From Tolypeutes matacus (taxonomy: Eukaryota > Chordata > Mammalia > Cingulata > Chlamyphoridae): 64,000 bases of DNA. Made by a program: the position numbers and the translations under genes. Shown here piece after piece: positions 47,158 to 59,632 of the stretch. The DNA lies in contig JAKSZT010038599.1 in the NCBI GenBank assembly GCA_026826555.1, positions 2,589,040 to 2,653,039 on the forward strand, in the 5' to 3' direction. How positions within the stretch are numbered: position 1 is the first letter of the stretch; every line of letters starts with the position of its first letter. Below the pieces are notes generated by a model. It was not told where the DNA came from, made no database searches, and saw only the letters and a list, made by a program, of their open reading frames with translations.

Positions 47158-50100
47158 GCTCTAGCTGCAATATACTTAAGTCAGATGAAATAGACTTTAA
47201 AAGCAAAGTTCTTATTTGAGAAAATGAAGGTCATTATATACTAATAAAATGGGCAATTCTCCAGAAAGAAATAAAAATCATAAATGTATATGCACCTAAC
47301 CAGGATGCTCCAAATTACATGAGACAAGCACTGGCAGCACTGGTAAAACTGAAGGGAGAAATAGATGTCTCTACAATAATAGTTGGAGACTTCAATATAC
47401 CACTCTCAGCATTGGATAGATCATATCAGCAGAAGATCAATAATGAAACAAAAACTTGAATAATATGATGAAAGAACTAAACCTGATAGACATATACAGT
47501 TCATTGCACTCAGAAACAGCAGTGAATACATTCTTCTCAAATGTTCATTGATCTTTCTCCAGGATAGACCATATGTTGAGTCCCAAAGAAGATCTCAATA
47601 AATTTTAAAAGATCATATTTATGCAAATCACTTTTTTCCAATTATAAGGGAATACAGTTGGAATTCAACAACATGCAGAAAAGGGAAAATCCATAAATAT
47701 ATGGAGATTAAACAAAACACTCTTAAATAATCAGTGGGTCAAAGAATACATTGCAAGAGAAATCAATAAATATATTGAAACAAATGAAAATGAGAACACA
47801 ACTCATCAGAACCTATGGAATGCAGTGAAAGCAGTCCTGAGAGGAAAATTTATAGCCCTCATTGCTAACATTAAAAAAGAAGAGAGAGCTAAAATCAATG
47901 CCCTAACTCCACAGCTGGAGGAGCCAGAATAATTATAGCAAACTATGCACAAAGGAAACAGAAGGAATGAAATAACAAAGATTAGAGCAGAAATAAATGA
48001 AATTGAGAACTACAACAACAAAAATAAAGGAACTTAAAAAAAAAAAGAAAAATTGCTTCTTCAGGAAGATCAACAAAATTGAAAAACCTTTAGCCAGATG
48101 GACAAAGGAAAGAAGAGAGAAGATAGAAATAAATAAAATCAGAAATGAAAATGGGGACATTACCATGTATTTTTTAACATCATGTCATTATTTTATCTTA
48201 ACAATATAAAAAATTTCAGTCACCATCATGAATATTACTTTAAAATGATATATATTTTAAAAGGCTTTAAAAACATTTTTAAACCTAGCATTTGAAAATA
48301 ATGCATTAAGTGAGTTTTCTGTACAGTAACACATTCATGTGATAAGTGTATGAATTTACAACCATACATAATATATATGTATATATTTATATAAAAAAAT
48401 AAAGTTGGCCAGAAATTAAGGCCAATAATTCAAAGAAGATTTAATATCAGTCTTACTCAAACTTTTTCAAACAAGTGAAAAGGAAGGAACGCCACCAAAC
48501 CCATTCTATGAAGCCAGAATGACCCTAATACCTAAGCCAGATAAAGACATTTTGAAAAACAGAAAATTATAGACCCATTTCCCTAATGAATACGAATGCA
48601 AAAATCCTCAAAAAAATACTCAGTAATTGAATCCAACAACACATTGAAAGAACTGTTTATCATGATCAAGTGGATTTTACCCCAATTATGCAAGGTTGGT
48701 TCAACACAAGAAAATCAATCACCATACTACACCACAAAAAATCAAAGAAGAAAAAGCACATGATCATCTAAATTGAAGCAAAATAGTCATTTGACAAAAT
48801 CCAGCATCTTTTCTTGCTAAAAGAACACTCCAAAAGATAGGAAACAAAGGAAACTTTCTCAACATGATAAAAGGCCTATATGAAAAACCCACAGCTAACA
48901 TTGTACTAAATGGTGAAAGATTGAAAAGCTTTCCCATGGAGATTGGGAAGAAGACAAGGATGCCCACAGTCACCACTGTTGTTCAGTATTGTGCTAGAGA
49001 TTCTAGCTAGAGCAATCAGGCAAGAAAAAGAAATAAAAGGTGTCCAAATTAGAATGGAAGAAGCAAAACTTTCAATATTCATACATGATATGACCCTATA
49101 TCTAGAAAATCCCCCAAACATATACAACAAAACTACTGGAGCTAATAAACAAATTCAGCAGAATGGCAGGATACAAGGTAATATGCAAAAATCAGTAGTG
49201 TTACTATACACTATTAATGAACAATCTGAAGAGGAAGTCAGAAAAGAAATTCCATTTACAATAGCAACAAAAAGAATAAAATATTTAGGAGTAAACTTAT
49301 CCAAGGATGTAAAGCACTTGTATCCAGTAAACTACAATGCATTGCTAAAAGAAATCAAAGAACCCCTAAATAAATGGAAGAACATTCCATGTTCATGGAT
49401 GGGAAGTCCAAATTTCATTAAGAGGTCAATACTACCCAAATTGATATACAGATTCAATGCAATCCCAATAAAACTTCCAACATCATTCTTTAAAAAAATG
49501 GAAAACCCAATTATCACATTTATTTGGGAGGGGTAGGAGGCCCCAAAAAGTTAGGAACATCTTAAAAAGAAGGAACAAAGTTGGAGAACTCTCACTTCTA
49601 GACTTTAATTCATTTTACCTAGGTACTATGTTAAAAACAGCATGGTACTGGCATAAAGTTAGACATATAGACCAATAGAACCAAACTGATGGTTTAGAAA
49701 AAGATCCTCATATCTATGTCAAGTGATTTTCACCAAGTCTGTCAAATCCACCCAGCTGTGCCAGAACAGTCTATTTAGCAAATGTTGCTGGGACAACTGG
49801 ATATCCATAACCAAAAGAAAGAAGGAGGACCCCTTCCTCACACGTAATAAAAAATTAATTCAAAAGGGACTAAAGACATAAATATAGAATTGAGAAACAT
49901 AAAACTCCTAGGAGAAAATACTGGAAAGCATCTTCAAGATGTGGTGGTAGGTGGGAGTCTCTTGAACCTTACACTGAAAGCAAGAGCAATGAAAGAAAAA
50001 ATGGGTAAATGGGACGTCCTCAAACTTATTTTGTGCTTCAAATGAGCACCCTCTAAGAAGATGGAAAGGTAACCCCCTCAATGGGAGAACATATTTGGGT

Positions 50101-50580
50101 ACCACATATCTGATAAGGGTTTGATTTCCATGCTATATAAAGAGATCATACAACTCAACAGTAAAAGCAAACAATCCAGTTAAAGAATAGGTAAAAGACT
50201 TAAATAGACAATTCTGCCAAAGGGAAATACTGTACAAATGGTTAAAAAGCACATGAAAAAATATTCAACACCCCCTGCTATTACTGAAATGCAGATCAAA
50301 ACTATAATGAAATATCATCTCACATTTCATAGATTTGCCATTATTTTAAAAAAGAAACAAACAAAAACCAGAAAGCAAATATGGGAGAGGATGTGGAGAA
50401 AGAGGAAAATTCCTTCACTGTTGGTGAAAATGTAGAATGGTGCAGCCTCTGTGGAAGACAGTCTGGCAGTTCCTCAGTAAGCTAAATATAGAACCGCTGT
50501 ATCATCTGGAAATCCCTCTTAAGAGGACTACATCCAGAAGAACTGAAAACAGTGATATGAATAGACATTTGAACATAGAT
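47158..50580 (+). pseudogene. L1 ORF2 pseudogene, partial
   Basis: EN resumes at 47158 with DEIDFKSKV and INVYAPNQDAP and VGDFN-PLSALDR. The linker has [14 protein letters not shown]. The RT region continues after the filler, with [14 protein letters not shown] near 48945, an FADD box mutated to F-I-H-D (49078-49089), and the long open stretch 48943-49536. The C-terminal part runs to about 50580 (MWRKRKIPSLLVKM, then VQPLWKTVWQFLS). Inactive. Confidence 0.8.
48163..48425. other. Non-L1 filler replacing part of the ORF2 RT start
   Basis: The ORF2 homology breaks after NENGDIT and resumes at about 48426 near the segment that follows FTAEFYQ. About 260 AT-rich bases that I cannot assign lie between, with a TA-rich stretch at 48370-48400. 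The ORF2 segment expected here, including the conserved GPDGF motif, is absent. Confidence 0.6.
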
Positions 50581-50582
50581 GT

Positions 50583-50990
50583 TCTCTTGGTCATGGTGTA
50601 CAATATTTTAATATGTCATTGGATTTTATTTCTTAGAAATTTGTAAAGGATTTCTGTATCTATATTCATAAGGGATATTAGTGTAATTTTTTTCTTGTTT
50701 TGATGTATTTAATAGGCTTTAGTTTGATGATAGAGTAATTTCTATCCTCAAAGAATGAATTAGGTAGGAAGTGTACCCTCTTCTTAAATTTTTTGATAAA
50801 GTTTGAGAAGAATTATTATTTTTTTCTTTAAATGTTTGATAGAGTAACAGTGATGCCATCCAGTCCTGGATATATATTTTTTTGTGAGAGTTTTTATTAT
50901 TGATTCAACTTCTGTACTTGTTATAGGTTTGTTGGTATTTTCTATTTCTTCTTGAGTCACTTTGGGTAACTGGGATATATGTTGTAAATA
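50583..50990 (-). mobile_element. Inverted L1 RT fragment
   Basis: It reads like other minus-strand ORF2 RT segments: 'tggtcatggtgtacaatatt', 'aatgtttgatagagtaacag', 'gccatccagtcctggatat' and 'ctatttcttcttgagtcac'. It is opposite in orientation to the L1 just upstream and looks like a different, older copy. Confidence 0.7.
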
Positions 50991-52771
50991 TACATATTTA
51001 CATTATATCATATAAATATGCATATATATGCATTTGTATACATACACACATCTTCTCTCTAAATATTATATATGCATTAAATATATATATATATCTTATT
51101 CCATTTCGTTTTAAAGATATTATCATTTTCTCTTGTTAGTCTTATATGCACAGAAATAAAAATGAAGAAATGGAAATCCCCACTAGTCTTCAATTTCTCA
51201 TCTTATATGATGAAATAGCCCTTTAATTTTACAGGATAATAAATCCTTCTTGAGTTTTACCCAATTCCCCCAGCTTCCAATAGGACAATCGCCCATCAAT
51301 CACCTCTGAATACTTTTTTTTTCAAAATTATGTTACATTGTACTTGCAAAATTAAAATATTTTTTATGTCTGACATCATTAATTTAGAATATTGATGTAA
51401 AATATATCACATAAGCCAAGTTGCCTAGTACTTATATATGTTAAGATATATTAAGGCAGATTGTGTTTGAACAACAAAAATGCTAAATGCAGTTTCTGAG
51501 CTATTAAATATTTTGCTTCCTTTCCTTTACGTTTTACGTTTAGAACTAATCAATTGCCACCAAACATTTATTGAAAACAAAATCAAGAAAAATAAATTTA
51601 CAAATTGCTTTAATATCAAAAGTGGTGCTTTGCATTTTGTATTTTAGTAAACTAAGCAAATTTCTGCTATTATATTCTTCACTTACTATCAACATCCTAA
51701 TCAGTATTTCAGAACCTCATTCAGGCTTGTAGCTTTTACAAACAAATTTCAGTTTAAATATTGAACCTCAGGACGACCTATGATGTATAAGAAGAAAGTA
51801 AGTGATTTTAAATTGTAGGAGAGTCTCTGATTGCTGGACAAACACCATTTAGCCAAGGATTGAAAGGCATCAACCATTAAAACAATAAGTCCATTAGTAA
51901 TTATCTCCTGTTGTGCTACAGCAGAGTTCTTAAGGGATAATACAGAAGGCTGGCATCTAAATAGAACTCAGTCATTTTCTGTTAACTCTTATTTCTCTGG
52001 TATTTAAAGAGCTATAGTTCCCATTTAGCCAGATTTTTTTCTCATACTCTAAATCTTAATAGATATGCAGATTGGTGATCCTAAGGCGTTAAAAGGTTTT
52101 AAAATGCCTTCTGACTCACCAAGGACTATATATTCTATGATGATAGATTTAAAGTATTTCTTTATATTAGGTACATTTTGTTGTTTCCAATTTCTTGAAA
52201 ATTAATGACACATGAATGGTTTGTGTGGCATCAACATTACCCAGAAAATGCCTTCATCTTAAATTTCCTGTACCCCAAATATTGTGAATGAATAGATGTT
52301 GGATATGCATGCCTATGGAAGTGATTTGTCCTTATGTATTTTTCTGTAACAAGAAAAATGAATGATAGTGTTGCATTCTCTTATTCTCTTAGAAAATTAT
52401 AAATTTCTTTAGTTTTCCAAATATTAAATTTGCTGAATGAATCAATCTCAGTGGCATGAAATGAATCAAATCTATTTTTCCTTTTTTCTATTACAATTCC
52501 ATAAGAACCATAATATCAGATACAAAAATTATTTGGTAAATCTCATTTCCCACTGAGTTGGGTTCTATGGAATTGTAAGTAGAATACTGCCTTTGAAAAA
52601 CCTGATAAGTTTATGCAGAGAGAGCATTAAGCTCATAAATACAATGTTGACGAATCCAGCCTTTACAAAGGTATTTATAGTTCTTTGCCAAGATTTTATT
52701 TATTTCTTGAATCATGCAATGCATTTCATTAGATGCTAATAAGTATCCTAATAATAATCTATTTGAAAATT
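50991..52771. other. Unassigned AT-rich sequence
   Basis: A TA-rich stretch lies at 50980-51095. The rest holds no gene or repeat I recognise. Confidence 0.45.
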
Positions 52772-52780
52772 CTCATTTTA
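52772..52780. repeat. TSD of the truncated L1, left copy
   Basis: ctcatttta, identical to 53478-53486. Confidence 0.75.
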
Positions 52781-53477
52781 TGTTTATTTATTTACTTACT
52801 TCTTACTTACTTATTTATTCCTTTATTTATTGATTGATTTTATTTTTAAAGAAGGTTTAGATTACATAAATGTTAGATAAAAAATATGGGGGAATTCTAT
52901 ATACCCCACCCCTTTCCCCTCCCACACTTTCCCTCATTAGCAACATCTTTCTTTAGTGTGGTTCGTTTGTTAGTACTGATGAACACATATTGAAACATTG
53001 CTATTAACCATGGACTATAGTTTACATTATAGTTTATAATAATTTGCCACACACAATTTTATAGGTTTTGACAAAATTTCTAATGGCCTTTGTCCATCAT
53101 TGTAATGTCATGCCAGACAAGTCCAATGTCCCTAAAATGTTCCATGTTATACCTATTCTTCCTTTTCCTTCCCTTCAGGACCTCTGGTAGTCTCTGCCTT
53201 TATATTAATGATATAAGTTCTTCCATTGCTAGAAAATAATGTGTATAATAAAATAATAATAGAATAAATAATGTCTACTTTAGTCCATTGTTCTTTCCCC
53301 AGTCTTGAGGATTTTGGGATGATGATACCCACTCTGTTTCTGATTGAGAGAGGACGTAGATCCCATGGGGCAGATGGATGGAGCTGTCTTACTTGCAGTT
53401 GTAGATACTCTCTGTTTTTTAGGATGGGTGTTGTCCATTTTCAACCTTTTGTTAGCTGTCCTAATGAGTTCAATGAA
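52781..53477 (-). mobile_element. 5'-truncated L1 with TTTA-type tail and TSD
   Basis: The left end is a TTTA/TTAC simple tail (52781-52850). The body follows the long L1 3' UTR ('tataccccacccctttcccc', 'ctttagtgtggttcgtttgt', 'ccccagtcttgaggattttg'). It is flanked by ctcatttta at 52772-52780 and 53478-53486, a perfect 9-bp TSD. No ORF2 sequence is present. Confidence 0.85.
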
Positions 53478-53486
53478 CTCATTTTA

Positions 53487-53600
53487 GAGTTGAAACAATA
53501 GAAGGAAAAGAGGTAAAATTATTTGATCAAGTGCAAGTGGCAGAACTAGAATCCGTATCTCTTACATCCCAGCTCAGTGATTACTCTAACAGGTCTTATA
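53487..53600 (-). mobile_element. Possible MIR SINE fragment
   Basis: 'agaggtaaaattatttgatc', 'aagtggcagaactagaatcc' and 'cccagctcagtgattac' resemble the reverse complement of MIR (GGTTAAGTAACTTGCC, AGCTAGTAAGTGGCAGAGC). It is strongly diverged. Confidence 0.45.
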
Positions 53601-54224
53601 AATAATGTTTATAATTAGTGAACATAAAACAGAGTGTAAATTTTCACTTGAAAAGCTTAAGAAGACTTGGCAAAATACAGTAGTAGAAATTTATGAAGCC
53701 CTTAAAATATGCTTCTTTCTATTTCTCCCATTAAAGGGATTTTAAAAGGTAGATGGCGCTTCCATTCTATCTTAATATTTTTCTTACCCAAATATCCAAG
53801 TTCGTAAATGTAAACACATCTAATGACTTGATTCCTCATCATTCTTTTATATGATACAGGGATTACTGAGAATCAGTAATGCTAACTAACATCATTTCCC
53901 AGTTTTTTTCAAGCTCATTAAGGAGTAAATAATGATATACCTACTTACAATGGAAGAAATGTGCTGTCAGACATTAATTGTTCCAACAACATTCAACTAG
54001 AAAGTGCTAGAAATTGGATGTTAACCTATATTTCAAATCCTTTCAAGACACTTCTCATTTTAATACAGTATACCTGTTTCTATGATTTGTCTACATGGGC
54101 ACATGAGGTATCACCAGGAATATAAGATTTCTAGAACCAATAGAGGCATTTGTCTTTTATTATTGTATGTTAAAGTTTAAAAATATTTGCACTGTCCTAA
54201 ATCCTTGGCTTTATTTTATGAATA
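53601..54224. other. Unassigned AT-rich sequence
   Basis: No gene or repeat was recognised. Confidence 0.45.
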
Positions 54225-54900
54225 AAATTTGCACATTGCACCTTGGTTCGTGGCAACTCCATCCTTCCAGTTGTCCAGGTTAAAATTTTATAGCTGTCAT
54301 TGATCCCTTCTTTATTTTTACCACCCACATCCATTCTATCAGGAAATCCTCTTGTCAGTACCTTCAAAATACATTCATTATCCAATCACCTCTCACATCC
54401 TTCATTATTATGACAGTTATATGAAAGAACATCATCTTTCAAATGGGTAATCGCAACAATCTCCCGTCTTTTATCTGGTTTCTCTGCTTCAAAACTTGCC
54501 CACATGAGGTCTATTCCTAAAATATCCAACAAAGTGATTATTTTAAATAATAATTTCTATAATATTTCTCCTTACTTCAATCCCTCCAACAACTTTTCAT
54601 CTCACTCCAAATAAAAAGTACAAAATCTTAGCTTGGCATATATATCTCCACATAATCTGCATTCCTTCTTTCCTCAACCACAGACAGATAGACAATCACT
54701 CACACATTTCTGACCTCATCTCCCTCATACTTCTGCCCCAATCCTTAAACCATCCTCAATTTTTTCTCAAATTAACCTGAAACAATATTTCGATCTCAGG
54801 GGTATTAAAACTTAAGGCTCCTTGTAGGTGAAATTCTTTCCCTCCAGTTGAATGCATTGCTAGTTCCTTCATCTCCTTCAGGTGTTTGGAAATAAGAACT
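54225..54900 (+). mobile_element. L2 fragment
   Basis: Colinear with the L2 3' region as I recall it: 'gcaactccatccttccagtt', 'tcattgatcccttctttatt', 'acatccattctatcaggaaa', 'cgcaacaatctcccgtcttt', 'tctgacctcatctccctcat' and 'atctccttcaggtgtttgg'. It is diverged, as expected of an ancient LINE. No coding frame remains. Confidence 0.75.
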
Positions 54901-55914
54901 TATCAGTGTTGTTTTCTTTAATTACCCAATTTAACACTGAAATCAATTATCTAGCTTGGGTCTTCCAGAAAAGTGCTTCATGAATTATGTATATTGGAGT
55001 ATCAACTCTTTTAATTTCCTAGTTCTGTGCAGAATGGTACATTTGTAAAATAAAGTAGAAATATGGTAATGTCAAATTGCTATAAGTGTTTCTAAGCACT
55101 TACTGTCCTGTTCCGTATTTATTGTGGATTAGTGCTAGTATGTAGAACAGCACTGTGTCTCTTAAACTTGTGCATACATATTAGCTGGGGATTACATTAA
55201 AAAGCAGTTTCTGTTTTAGTAGGTATGGGTAAAGACCTGAGATTGTGTATTACTAACAAGTTCTTAGATGATGCTATTTCCTTTCATACTAAAAACAGGA
55301 ATGACTAGAAAACAGAGTCTGCTGCATGATTAAAGGGTCAAGAATTTATTTGGGAAGTCTAAGCCCAGGGAATTTTGGGTATGAAACAAGGGATGTGAAA
55401 TAATTGAAAAAAAAGAATGAGATATGATCCTTTACAACACTCACTGTAGGGAGTGGAAGGAATCAGCAAGCTGCTCTCAGGGCACCAACTTTTTCATTAA
55501 AGGGTATAAGGAAGAAATGAACCTTGAGACAGAGAAAGAAAGAGGGATTATCTTCAAAGCTGGTTAATTCTCATCCTGTGGAGAACTATAACCTTCATCC
55601 CTTGGGGTAGCATCATCTGATCCTTATGTGATATCTCAGAATTCCAGAGCCCTCACCAGCTGATGGGAGCTAATATATACAAGACCAAAAGTGGGCGGGA
55701 GAACCTGAAATAGGTAAGGTGCTGACTAAGAAAAAGAGATAAAGGAGTGGAATCTAAGGCATTCAGTGTTATGCCCAGTACAAACCCAAGCAAATAAATT
55801 ATTTAGCATACTTCCAAGCTATATTTTCTTCTATTATATGTATCATCATCTATATGATACACATTACTTGTTTGTTCTATATTATTTTCTTCTATTATTA
55901 AAATGTATGGTAAT
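54901..55914. other. Unassigned sequence
   Basis: The block 55320-55680 is slightly GC-richer, with 'aagaatttatttgggaagtc' and 'cagagccctcaccagctgat', and may be a diverged repeat. No gene was recognised. Confidence 0.4.
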
Positions 55915-56010
55915 TAGGTGCAAAGATTGTGTTTTGTTCATCTAGGCCCAAATAATGCCCAATGCATGGTAGTTGCTAAGTAACTCTGGCAAGTAAATAA
56001 ATGAGTGAGT
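55915..56010 (+). mobile_element. L2-like 3' end
   Basis: 'gattgtgttttgttcatcta', 'atgcccaatgcatggtagtt' and 'gtaaataaatgagtgagtca' resemble the L2 tail (TGTTTTGTTCAC..., CCTGGCACATAGTAGG, AATGAATGAAT). It is short and diverged. Confidence 0.45.
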
Positions 56011-57189
56011 CACTAATAAGTATCTGTATAAAGAGATTAACTCCAAAATAGAACAGTTAAAATGACTATTCTTTAATCTTAGTTATATAAGTTTTCCCTA
56101 TGGTGAAGCATTTTAGCATGCCAATTCTTCAAGTCAATGAGTTGCATGGAATGTGGCCTGATGAAAGCTTCGGGATTAGCATTTCATTAACTATTGCAGT
56201 TTAGCTAGCCAAAGCTATTTGCTGGGTTTGTATTTGAAAAATTTGTAACAAATTATTGAGCCTTTCAAAAAATAAGGCCTCCCAACTTAGAGAAAGTGTA
56301 AAATTCTGACATAAATGAATTAAATCTATTTTACTCAACTTTGAGTATATTTTCCTGTGATTTAAAGTTTTTTCAATTATTTAAATAATATTAAGTATTG
56401 AGTTAACTATTTTCATGCCCTTTTATATGGATTTTTATAAATAATAATATTTTTTATTAATTTCAGGTATAATTTTAAATCATTCTTTACATAAGCCTAC
56501 AAAATATTTTCTTTACAAAAGAGATATAAGAAGATTTTAAAATAACTTATTGGGCCATTTAAAGCACCTAGGTTTGCATATTGAAAGTATTTATTTGTGT
56601 ACTTGACATTGTAGCTTTATAATAATAAGTCTATGAATTTCCTTTTCATTTTGCCTAGTATCATATTTCACCAGTTTTTTTTTCATTTATACAATTTGTT
56701 TCCCAGTAAAAATAGTGACAGATGAATCACTTTAAATGTGCTCTATATTTTTAATCTTTATGATTAATATGTAACGTATTAAATTCCACATATAATTTGT
56801 TTTTTCAATATTCAGAATAGAGAATAAAAATCAGATGTCTTATTTCTACATTTTAAACACTTAAAAGCTGACAGAATTATTCATTATTACATTCATCCTT
56901 TACTGAAAGATCACCATATAAATATTACTACATAAATCACTACATGGTAGACTGAGACCATTTCCCTACTTACTCCTGACTTTATCAAAACAAAAGTTTA
57001 CTGGCATTTAATAAATGTCATATATAAATAGATGTGCTTACTATTGTTAAGTAACAGAACTGGCTCAGAAGTAAACTATTTGTAGTGAAAATTATTCCAT
57101 CTTGCTCTGGTTCTTCCATAACATACTGGTCAGTTATGTTTTTTTTTTTTTTTTTTTCCTTGCTAAGAGAAGGATATTTTGAAAAATGG
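56011..57189. other. Unassigned AT-rich sequence
   Basis: Very AT-rich, with no gene or repeat recognised apart from a T run at 57141-57158. Confidence 0.45.
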
Positions 57190-57539
57190 CTATTATATCT
57201 TGGCTTTTAAAATATATATCTCGATTTTTATTATTATAACATATATAAAGCCTAAAAATTCCCTTTTTAACCACACTAACATATATAAGTCAGTGCTGTT
57301 AATTACATTCACAATGTTGTGCTGCCATATGTTATTAGAATAAAAATAAAACTTAGGAAGGTACAACACAAATGGTGAACCCAATTGTAAATGATGTTCT
57401 ACAGTTAATAGTACAATTTTAAAAGTGTTTTTTCATGAATTGTAACAAATAAACCATACTAAATTGAGGTGTTAAAAATAGGGTGATATGTGGGAACTCT
57501 GTATTTTATGAACCATTATTCTGTAAACTTACAACTTCT
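57190..57539 (+). mobile_element. L1 3' end with inverted 5' part (twin-priming type)
   Basis: Bases 57318-57539 are a plus-strand L1 3' end ('gttattagaataaaaataaa', 'gaggtgttaaaaatagggtg', 'acttacaacttctcta'). Bases 57195-57315 are the reverse complement of the segment just upstream in the same 3' UTR, as seen in direct orientation at 12120-12225. Such a 5' inversion is the known product of twin priming in target-primed reverse transcription. No TSD was identified. Confidence 0.6.
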
Positions 57540-57960
57540 CTAAAAACAGAATTAGCATATGACCCAGCAATCTCACCTCTAGATATATATCCAAAAGATT
57601 TGAAAGCAGGACTTGAACAAATATTTACACAATGATGTCCATAGCAACAGTATTTATAAGTGCCAACAGATGGAGGCAACCCAAGTGTCCATCAACCACT
57701 GAATGAACAAGTAAAATGTAGTATATACTGGTATTTATATACAACAGGATATTATTCAAACATAAAAAGGAATGAAGTGCTGATACATGTGATAACATGA
57801 ATGAACCTTGAAGATATCATATTGAGTGAAATAAATCAGAAACAAAAGAACAATATTGTATGATCTCACTGATTAGCAATAATTTTAATAAACAAACTTA
57901 TAGAGTTAGAATCAAGAATGTAGGTTACCAGGGGCTAGTTTGCAGTTAAGGAATGGCAAG
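57540..57960 (+). mobile_element. Old L1 ORF2 tail and 3' end
   Basis: 'catatgacccagcaatctca', 'caacccaagtgtccatcaac', 'gatattattcaaacataaaa' and 'tgtatgatctcactgat' are the usual end of ORF2. The frame is broken. Confidence 0.8.
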
Positions 57961-58029
57961 TCAATACTTTTGTATTCCCTATTTACCTGTTATTTAGTGG
58001 TATGTTACCTAATATTTTCCAATATTTGT

Positions 58030-59390
58030 AGACTTTCCAGATATCATTCTGTTAGTCATTTCTAATTGAATTTCCTTGTGGTTTGACAATAAACATCATA
58101 TTAATTGAATATTTTTAAAAAATTTAAGCTTTGTTTTATGGAAGAGAATATGGTATTACTTGGTAAGTGTCCCTTGTGCTTCTTAAAAGTATGCAAATTC
58201 TGCTGTTATTGGATAGAGTATCTATAAAATGTCAATTAGGACAAGTTGGTTTATAGTTTGTCATTAAAATTCTTATGATTTTCTGTTTATTTTAATAAAT
58301 TTCGAGAACAAGGTGTTGAAATCTATTAATAATTATGAATTTGTCTATTCTTTCAGTTCTGTCAGATTTTGCGTCAGGTAATTTGAATCTCTGGTATTAA
58401 ATGCATAGAAGATATGAGCTATTACATTATTACTTTTCTCTTAAAAGTCAGTTATTTTCTTAAAATGGATTGAAAATGAAGAAATATATATATTTTATTT
58501 TATATTCACCCACATATTTAACATTTCCATTAAACTTCATTCCCTATTGTAGGTAAAGATTCCTTCTGGAATCATTTTCCTTTACCTTGGATGACTTATC
58601 ACAATATTTCTGGTAGTGCAGACAATGCATTCAACTGAAAAGGCCTGTATTTTCACTTTTTTAAAAAAAAAATTTTCCTGCATAGACAATTATTTGATGT
58701 TTTTTCTCTTTTCTGTTTTGCTAAGTTTGTTTTTTGTTTGTTTGTTTGTTTTCAAAGAGTAATGTGCTGTCATTCCTCTGTACATGATGTACATTTTTAT
58801 CTCTAGCTGCTTCTAAAATTTTCTCTATATTTTGGAAAACAATTCAAGTATTTTTCAATTATATGTGTATTGGGTCACCTGTAATTGTCTCAAGGCTCAT
58901 AGATATTCTTTTGTTTTGTTTTTTTTTTGTTTTTTTTTTCTGTTTTTTTTTCTTTCTATGTTTAAGTTCCTATAGTTTCTCTCACTATGTCTTAAAGTTC
59001 AGTGAACTTTTTACCATAGTATTTAGTGTTTTGTTAATACTATCAAATGTATATCTATCTCAGACATTGCCTTTTTCATCTCCAAAAGTTTGAGCAGTTA
59101 TTTTAATTACATTTTCCTGTTTTTCCATAAGATGTTCATGCTTTCCGCTACCTTCTTGAATACATGGGACCTTTTTAATAATAAAGTTTTTAAAATCCTT
59201 ATCTATTAATGATATCATCTATATCTTTTCTGGCTCATGTGTGACCGGTTTATTTTTTCACACAGTTATGTGTCATATATTTTCTGCATATTTGCATGTT
59301 TAGTGAATTTTTACAGAGTGATAAGCATTATAAAATTTACCTTTTTTGATGTTGGATATTTATGTATTCTTTTCAACATATTTAAGCTTT
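58030..59390 (-). mobile_element. Old L1 5' part (EN and perhaps ORF1)
   Basis: The minus strand carries very decayed EN sequence between 58030 and 58450, with 'caaattctgctgttattgga', 'gtgttgaaatctattaataa' and 'ttctgtcagattttgcgtca' seen on the plus strand. The rest, to about 59390, looks like ORF1/ORF2-start sequence of the same copy but is too diverged for certainty. Confidence 0.5.
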
Positions 59391-59479
59391 TTTTCTGGAA
59401 AGAAAAGAATGAAGAAGGAAGGAAATAAGAAATAGAAAGTAAAAAAAGAAAGAGGAGTGAAGGAAGGAAATGAGGAAGG

Positions 59480-59625
59480 CAAGAAGGAAGGAAGGAAGGA
59501 AGGAAGGAAGGAAGGAAGGAAGGAAGGAANNNNNNNNNNGAAGGAAGGAAGGAAGGAAGGAAGGAAGGAAGGAAGGAAGGAAGGAAGGAAGGAAGGAAGG
59601 AAGGAAGGGAGGAAGGAAGAGAGGA
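59480..59625 (+). repeat. GGAA microsatellite with internal gap
   Basis: Pure (GGAA)n flanked by imperfect AAGG/GAAA units from about 59400. Ten N lie at 59530-59539. Lys/Glu/Gly/Arg-rich and Leu/Pro/Ser-rich ORFs here are translations of the repeat. Confidence 0.95.
59530..59539. other. Assembly gap of 10 N
   Basis: Ten undetermined bases within the GGAA repeat; the true repeat length is unknown. Confidence 1.
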
Positions 59626-59632
59626 AAGGAAC

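Larger units (their letters stand above)
44691..50580 (+). mobile_element. L1 with monomeric 5' UTR, disrupted
   Basis: The plus-strand copy has a 5' UTR of about 110-bp tandem monomers, ORF1 remnants (45567-46450), an LTR insertion (46650-47157), ORF2 remnants (47158-50580) and a foreign filler (48163-48425). It ends within the ORF2 C-terminal region, where a minus-strand L1 piece follows. The coding frames are heavily broken. Confidence 0.8.
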
